Source: Massilibacteroides sp.
GTDB taxonomy: Bacteria; Bacteroidota; Bacteroidia; Bacteroidales; Tannerellaceae
Assembly: GCA_028708075.1 (NCBI GenBank)
Contig: JAQVZS010000017.1
Coordinates: 1-52,049 of the forward strand
Reading direction: 5' to 3'
DNA length: 52,049 bases
Position numbers and translations under genes: made by a program. The notes under the pieces were generated by a model. It did no database searches, was not told the origin of the DNA, and saw only the letters and a program-made list of their open reading frames with translations. This document shows, one piece after another, positions 16,498-24,385 of this stretch (the first letter of the stretch is position 1; the number at the start of each line of letters is the position of its first letter).

Positions 16498-16507
16498 GGG
16501 GGGGGGG
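16498..16507. repeat. Poly-G tract of 10 between divergent genes
   Basis: Ten consecutive G residues in the 230-base spacer between the sigma gene (minus) and ftsY (plus). Homopolymers of this length are prone to slippage. It is about 70 bases upstream of the sigma promoter and about 45 bases upstream of the putative ftsY -7 box. Confidence 0.9.
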
Positions 16508-16551
16508 ATAAACAGAATCTGTTTTCATATGGTGTTATGGATAAAATGGTG

Positions 16552-16559
16552 TAACTTAG
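16552..16559 (+). promoter_or_regulatory. Possible ftsY promoter (-7 box)
   Basis: TAACTTAG matches TAnnTTTG except at one position and lies 44 bases before the ftsY ATG. No convincing -33 box is seen. Confidence 0.3.
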
Positions 16560-16602
16560 CGCCTCATTTAGCATATGATATAAATTATTAAGCGGATAGA
16601 GT

Positions 16603-17556
16603 ATGGGTATTTTCAGCTTTTTCAGCAGAGAGAAAAAGGAAACGTTAGATAAGGGGTTGTCCAAAACAAAAGAAAGTGTGTTTTCCAAGCTGACACGGGC
16701 TATTGCAGGCAAAAGCAAGGTTGATGACGATGTGCTGGACGATCTTGAAGAGGTCTTGATTACTTCCGACGTTGGTGTGGAAACTACTTTAAAAATAATT
16801 TCCCGTATTGAAAAACGTGCGGAAGAGGATAAATATGTCAATATGCAAGAACTGACAGCGATCTTGCGGGAGGAAATTGCGGCTTTGCTGACGGAAAATA
16901 ATACGGAGGACGCTGATGGGTTTGTTATTCCCGAGGAAAAACGCCCGTATGTTATTATGGTCGTCGGAGTGAATGGTGTGGGAAAGACAACGACAATTGG
17001 TAAACTGGCTTATCAGTTTAAAAAAGCCGGACATTCCGTTTTTTTGGGTGCGGCAGATACTTTCCGGGCAGCTGCTGTGGAACAATTGGTGATTTGGGGT
17101 GAACGTGTCGGCGTGCCCGTCGTTAAACAGAAAATGGGGGCAGATCCGGCTTCGGTCGCTTTCGATGCGTTGAGTTCGGCGGTGGCGAACAAGGCGGATG
17201 TTGTTATTATAGACACGGCTGGACGCTTACACAACAAAATTAATTTGATGAACGAACTAACCAAGATCAAAAACGTAATGAAAAAGATTGTGCCCGATGC
17301 GCCTCATGAAGTTTTGTTGGTGTTAGATGGTTCCACAGGGCAAAATGCGTTTGAACAGGCGAAACAATTTACGGCAGCGACCGAAGTAAATGCATTGGCG
17401 GTGACAAAATTGGATGGAACGGCTAAAGGTGGAGTCGTGATTGGTATTTCGGATCATTTCCGTATTCCAGTCAAATATATTGGTCTCGGAGAAGGCTTGG
17501 AAGATCTACAAGTCTTCAATAAAAAAGAATTTGTTGATTCTTTGTTTGGTGAATAA
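16603..17556 (+). CDS. ftsY: Signal recognition particle receptor FtsY
   Basis: A 317 aa SRP-family GTPase that docks the Ffh/4.5S RNA/ribosome complex to the membrane and SecYEG. It is the short form, with almost no acidic A domain, usual in Bacteroidota. The N domain covers about residues 15-95 and the G domain 100-317. Visible GTPase motifs are G1 GVNGVGKTTTIGKLA, the DTFRAAAVEQL insertion segment, DTAGRLHN (G3) and TKLDGTAKGG (G4 region). The N-terminal MGIFSFFSREKK is an amphipathic membrane-targeting stretch. rimO follows after only 9 bases, so the two are cotranscribed. Confidence 0.97.
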   Translation: MGIFSFFSREKKETLDKGLSKTKESVFSKLTRAIAGKSKVDDDVLDDLEEVLITSDVGVETTLKIISRIEKRAEEDKYVNMQELTAILREEIAALLTENNTEDADGFVIPEEKRPYVIMVVGVNGVGKTTTIGKLAYQFKKAGHSVFLGAADTFRAAAVEQLVIWGERVGVPVVKQKMGADPASVAFDALSSAVANKADVVIIDTAGRLHNKINLMNELTKIKNVMKKIVPDAPHEVLLVLDGSTGQNAFEQAKQFTAATEVNALAVTKLDGTAKGGVVIGISDHFRIPVKYIGLGEGLEDLQVFNKKEFVDSLFGE

Positions 17557-17565
17557 ACAGTAAAC

Positions 17566-18864
17566 ATGAGAAAAAATAAAGTAGATATAATTACGCTGGG
17601 TTGTTCGAAAAATCTGGTGGATTCGGAACAACTCATGCGTCAATTTCATGCGAATGGTTATACTGTCGCGCACGATCCACAGAAAGTGAATGGTGAAATA
17701 GTTGTTGTGAATACTTGCGGTTTTATTGGGGATGCACAGGAAGAATCCATAAATATGATTTTGGAATTGGGTGAAGCAAAAAAGAAAGGGCGGATCGGTG
17801 AACTCTATGTTATGGGTTGTCTGTCCGAACGTTTTTTGTCGGAGATGAAAAAAGAATTACCGGAAGTAGATCGTTTTTATGGAAAATTCAATTGGAAAGA
17901 ACTGATTACGGATTTAGGTAAATCGTATTATAAGGATTTGGCTTCCGAGCGAGTGTTGACAACGCCTTCGCATTATGCATATTTAAAGATCGCGGAAGGT
18001 TGTGACCGGACCTGCTCTTATTGTTCGATTCCAATAATAACAGGCCGGTATAAATCTCGTCCGATGGAAGAAATAGAAGAAGAAGTGCGGATGATGGTTG
18101 CTCAGGGTGTAAAAGAATTTCAGGTTATAGCGCAGGATCTGACGTATTACGGGTTGGATTTGTATAGACGAATGGCCCTACCGGAATTAGTGCGACGTCT
18201 TTCTGATATTCCAGATGTGAAATGGATACGTTTACATTATGCTTATCCCGCGCATTTTCCATATGATTTATTGTCTGTCGTACATGAACGTGAAAATGTT
18301 TGTAACTATTTGGATATCGCGTTACAGCATATTAGCGATTCTATTCTTAAGCGGATGAGACGGAACATAACGAAGTCAGAAACGTATGAATTATTGGGAC
18401 GTATACGGGAAGAAGTGCCCGGGATTCATCTTAGGACGACGTTAATGGTTGGTTCTCCGGGCGAAACGGAAAAGGATTTTGAAGAATTGATTGATTTTAC
18501 GCGGAAGATTCGTTTTGAACGTATGGGCGCTTTTGCATATAGTCATGAAGCAGGTACATACGCTTACAATAACTATGCGGACGATATCCCGCCAGAAATT
18601 AAACAGGAACGTCTTGATTATTTGATGCGTGTGCAGGAAGAAATTGCTGCAGAAATTAATGAAAAGAAGACGGGACAGATAATGAATGTCATCGTAGATC
18701 GCGAAGATGATGAGTTTTATGTCGGGCGTACTGAATTTGATTCGCCGGAAGTTGATCCCGAAGTGTTGATCGAAAAAAGCCAGCGACTTATTGTAGGTCA
18801 TTTTTATTCTGTTAAAATAGAACGGGCAGAAACATTTGATTTATATGGAAAACCGGTTAAATGA
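17566..18864 (+). CDS. rimO: Ribosomal protein S12 methylthiotransferase RimO
   Basis: A 432 aa radical SAM enzyme with two iron-sulfur clusters that methylthiolates an aspartate of ribosomal protein S12. The N-terminal MTTase domain carries cysteines in LGCSKNLVDSE, VVNTCGF and MGCLSER, binding the auxiliary cluster. The radical SAM domain starts with CDRTCSYC (C-x3-C-x2-C, about residues 146-153). A C-terminal TRAM domain (about 370-432) binds RNA or ribosomal protein. Length and motifs separate it from MiaB. It is in an operon with ftsY, and an intrinsic terminator begins within its last codons. Confidence 0.97.
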   Translation: MRKNKVDIITLGCSKNLVDSEQLMRQFHANGYTVAHDPQKVNGEIVVVNTCGFIGDAQEESINMILELGEAKKKGRIGELYVMGCLSERFLSEMKKELPEVDRFYGKFNWKELITDLGKSYYKDLASERVLTTPSHYAYLKIAEGCDRTCSYCSIPIITGRYKSRPMEEIEEEVRMMVAQGVKEFQVIAQDLTYYGLDLYRRMALPELVRRLSDIPDVKWIRLHYAYPAHFPYDLLSVVHERENVCNYLDIALQHISDSILKRMRRNITKSETYELLGRIREEVPGIHLRTTLMVGSPGETEKDFEELIDFTRKIRFERMGAFAYSHEAGTYAYNNYADDIPPEIKQERLDYLMRVQEEIAAEINEKKTGQIMNVIVDREDDEFYVGRTEFDSPEVDPEVLIEKSQRLIVGHFYSVKIERAETFDLYGKPVK

Positions 18865-18874
18865 CCGGTTTTTT
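18849..18874 (+). terminator. Intrinsic terminator of the ftsY-rimO operon
   Basis: AAAACCGGT (18849-18857) pairs with ACCGGTTTT (18864-18872) around a 6-base loop, followed by further T residues. The first arm lies inside the 3' end of rimO. Confidence 0.85.
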
Positions 18875-18941
18875 CATTTTACAGATTTGTATATGAATGA
18901 AAAAATGATTAATATCGCACTATAATTAAACGATTAAGAAT

Positions 18942-19235
18942 GTGAATAACAAAGAGTTGGTAGTGAAATTATCTGACAGGCTCGATTTTTCCGTACAAGA
19001 AACGACTGATCTGTTATCTGCATTGTCTGATGTGATGGGTGCGAAATTAGTTGATAACGATAGTCTTTATATACAATCTTTTGGCCTGTTTGAAGTAAAA
19101 AAGCGTGCCGAACGTGTCTCCGTTAATCCCGTAAACGGGAAAAGATATTTGGTGCCTCCGAAGTTAATACCTGTGTTTAAGCCAGGGACAACACTTAAAA
19201 ATAGGTTGAAGGATCTAGATGTAGAGGTAGAATGA
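18942..19235 (+). CDS. HU/IHF-family DNA-binding protein
   Basis: A 97 aa nucleoid protein that bends DNA as a dimer. The family fold is clear: N-terminal helices (MNNKELVVKLSDRL), FGLFEVKKR, and the beta-arm motif NPVNGKRYLVPP with the DNA-intercalating proline, ending in FKPGTTLKNRL. The only possible start is GTG at 18942, since an in-frame stop lies five codons upstream and the overlapping ATG is followed at once by TGA; initiation may therefore be weak. Its stop overlaps the start of the next gene (ATGA), implying translational coupling with a second, membrane-anchored HU-like protein. A heterodimer of the two is a natural guess. Confidence 0.93.
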   Translation: MNNKELVVKLSDRLDFSVQETTDLLSALSDVMGAKLVDNDSLYIQSFGLFEVKKRAERVSVNPVNGKRYLVPPKLIPVFKPGTTLKNRLKDLDVEVE

Positions 19236-20335
19236 ATCAACGGCTGAACATATCGGATCTGTCAGCATTATTGGCTGAATATACGGGGAAAGATAAAAAA
19301 ATTACCGAACGTTTTCTCCGGGAATTGGTCGAGATTATTTCCGATTCATTGTTGATCGATCGTGTTGTAAAGGTAAAAGGACTGGGTACTTTTAAATCCA
19401 TAAAAGTAGAAGAGCGGGAGAGTGTTCATATAAATACGGGAGAGCGGATTGTTATTCCGGCTCATACTAAATTCGCCTTTGTCCCTGATAAAGAACTGAA
19501 AGAATTAGTGAATAAGCCCTTCGCCTCTTTTGAAACAACAGAGTTGAATGAGGGTGTTATCTTTCCAGAAACGAAATTTCAGATGAGCCGAGATGATGAT
19601 TCCGAGGAAGAGATTGATGAAGAAAGTGAAGAAGGAAGTGTTTCTCCGATAATGGGAAATGAATCATCGGCAATGTTGTCAGATCAAACTGCTGAAGAGG
19701 GATCCGAACCCGAAACACTTTCAACAGTTTTATCTGAACCGGACGCAGAAGAAAAACAGACGTCGGAAATATCAGCGTCCTCTGTTTCTCTAACAGAAAA
19801 CCGGGTTGCACCGACAAGACGGGGATCTCAGAAACGAAATGGAATATGGATTGTTGTTGGTTTGCTTGTTTTCGTCGGTGTTTTTTCTGGGATCTATGTT
19901 TGGTATAACGATTTCGTCAAAATAAAGGGCGTGGAAGTAGAAGTTGCTTCGTCGGAACAGAAGGAAGTTATAGCGTCTGACTCAATAAGATCCGTTTTGG
20001 ATACGGAAACGCTTCCGCCCGATTCTGTGACAAAATCTGCTTCGGCTGAAGAATCCGTTTCTGCGGTTGCGAATCAGGGTCAAAAAGACTTGATAAAGAT
20101 AACGATCGTTCCTGATATGCGGTTGACACTCATCGCTTTGAAATACTATGGGAACAAAGTTTTTTGGGTTTACATTTATGAACACAATAAAGCGGTTATA
20201 AAAAATCCGAACAATATTCAGATCGGTACGGAGTTAATAATCCCGGACGCGTCCGTATATGGAATAGATGCCAATGATCCTGAATCAATAGCGAAAGCGA
20301 AGGCAAAACAGCAAGAGTTTAATTCAATGTTTTAG
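19232..20335 (+). CDS. Membrane-anchored HU-like protein with LysM domain
   Basis: A 367 aa protein of unusual build. Residues about 1-95 are an HU/IHF-like domain (NISDLSALLAEYTGKDKK, KGLGTFKSIKVEER, arm INTGERIVIPAHTKFAFVPD). Residues about 100-190 form an acidic Ser/Glu-rich linker. Basic residues (RRGSQKR) precede one membrane helix at about 204-226 (IWIVVGLLVFVGVFSGIYVWY). After a second linker comes a LysM domain at about 287-340 (RLTLIALKYYGNKVFWVYIYE, NIQIGTELIIPD). The positive-inside rule puts the DNA-binding part in the cytoplasm and LysM in the periplasm, where LysM normally binds peptidoglycan. Such a protein could link nucleoid to cell wall; that function is inference. It overlaps the upstream HU gene by four bases. 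The arm lacks the usual NP proline motif, so DNA binding could differ. Confidence 0.85.
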   Translation: MNQRLNISDLSALLAEYTGKDKKITERFLRELVEIISDSLLIDRVVKVKGLGTFKSIKVEERESVHINTGERIVIPAHTKFAFVPDKELKELVNKPFASFETTELNEGVIFPETKFQMSRDDDSEEEIDEESEEGSVSPIMGNESSAMLSDQTAEEGSEPETLSTVLSEPDAEEKQTSEISASSVSLTENRVAPTRRGSQKRNGIWIVVGLLVFVGVFSGIYVWYNDFVKIKGVEVEVASSEQKEVIASDSIRSVLDTETLPPDSVTKSASAEESVSAVANQGQKDLIKITIVPDMRLTLIALKYYGNKVFWVYIYEHNKAVIKNPNNIQIGTELIIPDASVYGIDANDPESIAKAKAKQQEFNSMF

Positions 20336-20428
20336 TTTGTTTTGTTTTTTTGAAAAATAATAAAAAACAATGCGGTGTAAGTTAGTATTATTTAACTGCT
20401 AAAGTTAAGGATACGAATTTAACATTTC

Positions 20429-20436
20429 TAATTTTG
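20429..20436 (+). promoter_or_regulatory. Probable promoter (-7 box) of the Bat operon
   Basis: TAATTTTG is an exact TAnnTTTG and lies 30 bases before the moxR ATG. The 131-base spacer has no clear -33 TTTG. A weak A/T stem at 20338-20370 may terminate the upstream transcript. Confidence 0.6.
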
Positions 20437-20466
20437 TGCATTCAATAAAATAATAAATATAATCGT

Positions 20467-21462
20467 ATGAATCAGACAGTCGATATTCGTGAGTTGAATG
20501 AGCGAATAGAAAGTAAGAGTTCATTTGTAAATATGATTACCATGGGAATGGATCAGGTAATCGTTGGACAAAAACATTTAGTTGAATCTTTATTGATTGG
20601 TCTGCTTTCTGACGGACACATCCTGTTGGAAGGGGTGCCCGGATTGGCCAAGACACTTGCCATAAAAACACTGGCATCCCTAATCGATTCGCATTATAGC
20701 CGGATTCAATTTACTCCGGATCTGTTGCCGGCAGATGTGATCGGGACAATGATTTACAGTCAGAAAAGCGAAGAGTTTCAGGTAAAACAAGGACCGATCT
20801 TCGCTAATTTTGTATTAGCTGACGAAATTAACCGTGCGCCAGCCAAGGTGCAAAGTGCTTTGCTTGAAGCTATGCAGGAACGCCAAGTCACGATTAGCGA
20901 AAAGACGTATAAGTTGCCTGAGCCATTCTTAGTGATGGCTACACAGAATCCGATCGAACAGGAGGGAACTTATCCGCTTCCTGAAGCTCAGGTAGACCGT
21001 TTTATGTTGAAGGTGGTTATTGACTATCCAAGGAAAGAGGAAGAAAAACTGATCATTCGTCAGAACATAACTGGAGAAAAGCCAGTGATTAACCCGATTT
21101 TGAAGAAAGAAGAAGTGTTGGATACGCGAAACGTTGTCCGTGAAGTTTATTTGGACGAAAAGATCGAACGATATATTGTGGATATCGTCTTTGCGACCCG
21201 TTTTCCGCAGGAACATGGATTAGCGAATCTGGCAGGAATGATCGCTTTCGGTGCTTCTCCACGTGCGTCTATCAATCTGGCTTTGGCAGCGCGTGCGTAT
21301 GCCTTTATCAAGCGTAGAGGCTATGTTATTCCTGAGGATATACGTGCTGTTTGTCTTGACGTCTTGCGGCATCGTATTGGCTTGAGTTATGAAGCAGAGG
21401 CAAACAACTTAACTTCGGAAGAAATAATCAGCGAAATTCTGAACAAAGTAGAAGTGCCTTGA
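20467..21462 (+). CDS. moxR: MoxR-type AAA+ ATPase of the Bat operon
   Basis: A 331 aa cytoplasmic AAA+ ATPase of the MoxR family, which works as a chaperone with VWA-domain proteins. Walker A is in EGVPGLAKTLAIKTLA, Walker B in VLADEINRAPAK, sensor 1 in MATQNPIEQEGTYPLPEAQVDRF, and an AAA lid lies at the C-terminus (residues about 240-325). It is the first gene of a + strand operon that continues with DUF58, an accessory membrane protein and batA-E, the standard Bacteroides aerotolerance layout. The family role is assembly or activation of envelope complexes; the client of the Bat system is not established. Confidence 0.95.
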   Translation: MNQTVDIRELNERIESKSSFVNMITMGMDQVIVGQKHLVESLLIGLLSDGHILLEGVPGLAKTLAIKTLASLIDSHYSRIQFTPDLLPADVIGTMIYSQKSEEFQVKQGPIFANFVLADEINRAPAKVQSALLEAMQERQVTISEKTYKLPEPFLVMATQNPIEQEGTYPLPEAQVDRFMLKVVIDYPRKEEEKLIIRQNITGEKPVINPILKKEEVLDTRNVVREVYLDEKIERYIVDIVFATRFPQEHGLANLAGMIAFGASPRASINLALAARAYAFIKRRGYVIPEDIRAVCLDVLRHRIGLSYEAEANNLTSEEIISEILNKVEVP

Positions 21463-21514
21463 TAAATAGCGATGTAGTATTATTAAGCTACGATCCTGAA
21501 CAATAAAATTGATT

Positions 21515-22384
21515 ATGGAAACAAGTGAGCTGTTAAAAAAGGTACGACGTATAGAGATAAAGACACGTGGTCTTTCGCGTAATATTTTTGCCGGTCAATA
21601 CCATTCTGCCTTTAAAGGGCGTGGTATGGTGTTTAGCGAAGTGCGTGAATACCAATATGGCGATGATATTCGAGATATTGATTGGAACGTTACGGCCCGG
21701 TATATTCGTCCGTATGTTAAAGTATTTGAAGAAGAGCGCGAATTGACCGTCATGTTGTTGATCGATGTTTCCGGCAGCCGTGATTTCGGTTCCGTCAACG
21801 TCATGAAAAAAGAAATAATCACGGAGATTGCGGCGACGCTTGCTTTTTCGGCAATTCAGAATAATGATAAAATCGGTGTAATCTTCTTTTCGGATAAGAT
21901 TGAGAAATTTATTCCTCCCCAAAAAGGGAAGAAGCATATTTTGTATGTGATACGTGAGTTAATTGATTTTCATCCCGAAAAAAACCGTACGGATGTGTCT
22001 GTGGTTTTGAAATATTTGACGAACGCGATAAAGAAGCGTTGTTCGGCCTTTCTGATTTCTGATTTTATTGATAAAGGTAATTTCAAAGATGCATTGACAA
22101 TCGCTAATCGAAAACATGATGTGGTTGCGATTCAGGTATACGACCGGCGTGAAGCGGAGTTGCCGTCTGTTGGATTGATGAAAATAAAAGACGCAGAGAC
22201 TGGTGTGGAACGCTGGATAGACAGTTCGTCCAAACGTGTACGGGATGTTTACGGCGAGTGGTGGAAAAAACGGCAGAAAGAAATGAACGATTCCTTTAAG
22301 AAAAGCCGCGTAGACTCTGTTTCTATACGAACAGAAGAAGATTATGTGAAAGCGTTGATCGCACTTTTTGAAAAACGAAATTAA
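21515..22384 (+). CDS. DUF58/VWA-like protein of the Bat operon
   Basis: A 289 aa soluble protein starting at the ATG at 21515 (METSELLKKV); an in-frame TTG two codons earlier is less likely. An N-terminal DUF58 signature (GRGMVFSEVREYQYGDDIR, DIDWNVTARY) leads into a VWA-like fold containing LLIDVSGSRDFGS, a MIDAS DxSxS motif. DUF58 proteins almost always accompany MoxR ATPases and are thought to be their direct partners. It is the second gene of the Bat operon and is followed after one base by the next gene. Confidence 0.93.
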   Translation: METSELLKKVRRIEIKTRGLSRNIFAGQYHSAFKGRGMVFSEVREYQYGDDIRDIDWNVTARYIRPYVKVFEEERELTVMLLIDVSGSRDFGSVNVMKKEIITEIAATLAFSAIQNNDKIGVIFFSDKIEKFIPPQKGKKHILYVIRELIDFHPEKNRTDVSVVLKYLTNAIKKRCSAFLISDFIDKGNFKDALTIANRKHDVVAIQVYDRREAELPSVGLMKIKDAETGVERWIDSSSKRVRDVYGEWWKKRQKEMNDSFKKSRVDSVSIRTEEDYVKALIALFEKRN

Positions 22385-22385
22385 T

Positions 22386-23387
22386 ATGTCAACATTAAAA
22401 AGATATAGTTGTTTCGCGTGGGTTCTTGTTTTGGTTTTCTTTTGCGGAAAACTGTTTGCGCAAAAAACTTTGATTGATGTTACAGCTGATTCTACCGCTA
22501 TTTTAATTGGAGAACAGACTGTTTTGCATATGTCTGTGACGACGGATAAAGGGAAAGACGTTTTGCCTTTAATTCCACGCGATACGTTAATGCAGGGTGT
22601 GGAGGTGTTAAACTTGTCTGTGCCGGATACGATCTTCATTGATAACAATCGTATCGTGATCAAGCAGGATATTTTGGTTACTTCATTCGATTCGGCACTC
22701 TATTTGTTGCCGCCGTTGAAGGTAATTGATGGTGCAGACACGATTTCGTCTAATCAAATCGCATTAAAAGTCTCTACCGTTCCGATAAATATGGATAAGC
22801 CGGAAGAGTTTTTTGATATTAAATCGGTATGGAAACCTCCTTTTGTATTGGCCGATTATTATCCTTTGATTTATGGTATACTGTTCGCATTGTTTCTTAT
22901 TTGCGTGATCGGTTATGTGATACAACGTTTACGTAACAGGAAACCGTTGATGCCGCAAAGAGCGCAGGAGCCATTGTTGCCGCCTCATGAACAGGCGATC
23001 AAAGAGTTGGATACGTTAAAACAGCAAAAGTTATGGCAACAAGGGCGTAATAAGGAATATTACACGTTATTGACGGATACGTTACGTAAATATATTGTCC
23101 GTCGTTTTTGCATCAATGCACAAGAGATGACTTCGGGTGAAATATTGGATTTGATTTGTAAAACAGCGGAGGCTGATTCTGTTTATGTGAATTTGAAGCA
23201 AATACTTCAGCTTGCAGATTTTGTAAAATTTGCGAAACTACATCCTCTTCCCAGCGAGAACGACTTGAGTTTGGTGAATGCTTATTTATTCGTCAATCAG
23301 ACAAAAGAAGAAGAACTGGTTTCTTCTGAGAACGCTCCGTCGGTAGACGAAGCGGAAGGTTCAATTGTAAATAATAAAGAAATATGA
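22386..23387 (+). CDS. Bat operon accessory membrane protein
   Basis: A 333 aa protein with a signal peptide (MSTLKRYSCFAWVLVLVFFCGKLFAQ), a periplasmic BatD-like beta domain (about residues 28-145), one membrane helix at about 159-180 (YPLIYGILFALFLICVIGYVI) and a cytoplasmic alpha-helical tail. I chose the ATG at 22386; an in-frame TTG inside the preceding gene is less likely. It overlaps batA by four bases (ATGA). The layout resembles a short BatD: N-terminal Ig-like domain, helix, and a tail with KEYYTLLTDTLRKYIVRRF, a pattern also seen in BatD C-termini. It is a usual but uncharacterised member of this operon between the DUF58 gene and batA. Confidence 0.8.
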   Translation: MSTLKRYSCFAWVLVLVFFCGKLFAQKTLIDVTADSTAILIGEQTVLHMSVTTDKGKDVLPLIPRDTLMQGVEVLNLSVPDTIFIDNNRIVIKQDILVTSFDSALYLLPPLKVIDGADTISSNQIALKVSTVPINMDKPEEFFDIKSVWKPPFVLADYYPLIYGILFALFLICVIGYVIQRLRNRKPLMPQRAQEPLLPPHEQAIKELDTLKQQKLWQQGRNKEYYTLLTDTLRKYIVRRFCINAQEMTSGEILDLICKTAEADSVYVNLKQILQLADFVKFAKLHPLPSENDLSLVNAYLFVNQTKEEELVSSENAPSVDEAEGSIVNNKEI

Positions 23388-24370
23388 TATTTGCTAATCC
23401 TACATATCTTTATTTGCTTCTGTTGCTGATCCCGTTGATTGCTTGGTATATTTGGAAGATTCGTAAATCTCAGGCCAGTTTGCAGGTCTCTTCTTCTCAG
23501 GCATTCGATACACCAGAAGCATCTTCTTATAAAGTTTATTTGAGACATGCGCCTTTTATTTTACGAATGCTTGCCATCGTATTTTTAATTGTGGTATTGG
23601 CAAGGCCACAGTCGACCGATAATTGGCAAAACACGTCTACTGAAGGGATTGATATAGTGTTGGCAATGGATATTTCTACCAGTATGCTTGCGGAGGATTT
23701 GAAACCGAATCGTTTGGAAGCAGCAAAAGATGTCGCCACATCGTTTATTAACGGTCGTCCGAACGATAATATCGGGCTGGTTATTTTTGCCGGCGAAAGT
23801 TTTACGCAATGTCCTTTGACAACAGATCATACGGTTTTATTGAATCTCTTTAATAATATTAACAGTGGAATGATTCAGGACGGTACGGCTATTGGTTTAG
23901 GTTTGGCGAATGCTGTGAGCCGGATAAAAGACAGTCAGGCGAAATCGAAAGTCATAATTCTTCTGACGGACGGTTCGAATAATATGGGTGAGATTGCTCC
24001 CGTGACAGCAGCAGAAATCGCTAAAACATTTGGAGTACGTGTTTACACCATTGGTGTTGGGACTCAAGGAGAAGCACCTTATCCGTTTCAGACCGCTTTT
24101 GGTATACAATATCAAAATGTGAAAGTGGATATTGATGAGACGACGTTGAAACAAATCGCCGCCACATCGGGTGGGCAGTATTTCCGTGCGACGGACAATG
24201 CCAGTTTGCGGGAAATTTACAGTGAGATAGATCAGATGGAGAAAACGAAGATTCAGGTTCAGGAATTTAGTAAAAAACAAGAAGAATACAAGACTTGGGC
24301 TTTGTTGGTGTTTGCTCTGCTGCTGTTGGAGATGTTATTAAGAAAAACTGTATTGAGGAATATACCCTAA
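23384..24370 (+). CDS. batA: BatA, VWA-domain membrane protein
   Basis: A 328 aa inner membrane protein of the Bacteroides aerotolerance system. Two N-terminal helices (residues about 8-22 and 50-72) precede a von Willebrand A domain (about 85-290) with the MIDAS motif in AMDISTSMLAEDL (DxSxS), then a C-terminal helix (about 306-322). Bat proteins were first linked to oxygen tolerance in B. fragilis, and a broader envelope role is suspected. batB, immediately downstream, has the same architecture, so the pair is an old duplication. Confidence 0.95.
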   Translation: MIFANPTYLYLLLLLIPLIAWYIWKIRKSQASLQVSSSQAFDTPEASSYKVYLRHAPFILRMLAIVFLIVVLARPQSTDNWQNTSTEGIDIVLAMDISTSMLAEDLKPNRLEAAKDVATSFINGRPNDNIGLVIFAGESFTQCPLTTDHTVLLNLFNNINSGMIQDGTAIGLGLANAVSRIKDSQAKSKVIILLTDGSNNMGEIAPVTAAEIAKTFGVRVYTIGVGTQGEAPYPFQTAFGIQYQNVKVDIDETTLKQIAATSGGQYFRATDNASLREIYSEIDQMEKTKIQVQEFSKKQEEYKTWALLVFALLLLEMLLRKTVLRNIP

Positions 24371-24385
24371 AAATAAAAAAGACTT

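Noticed and set aside
21959-22663. Minus-strand reading frame across the DUF58 and accessory genes
   Set aside because: It crosses two well-supported + strand genes and has a Cys/Phe/His-rich random-looking composition.
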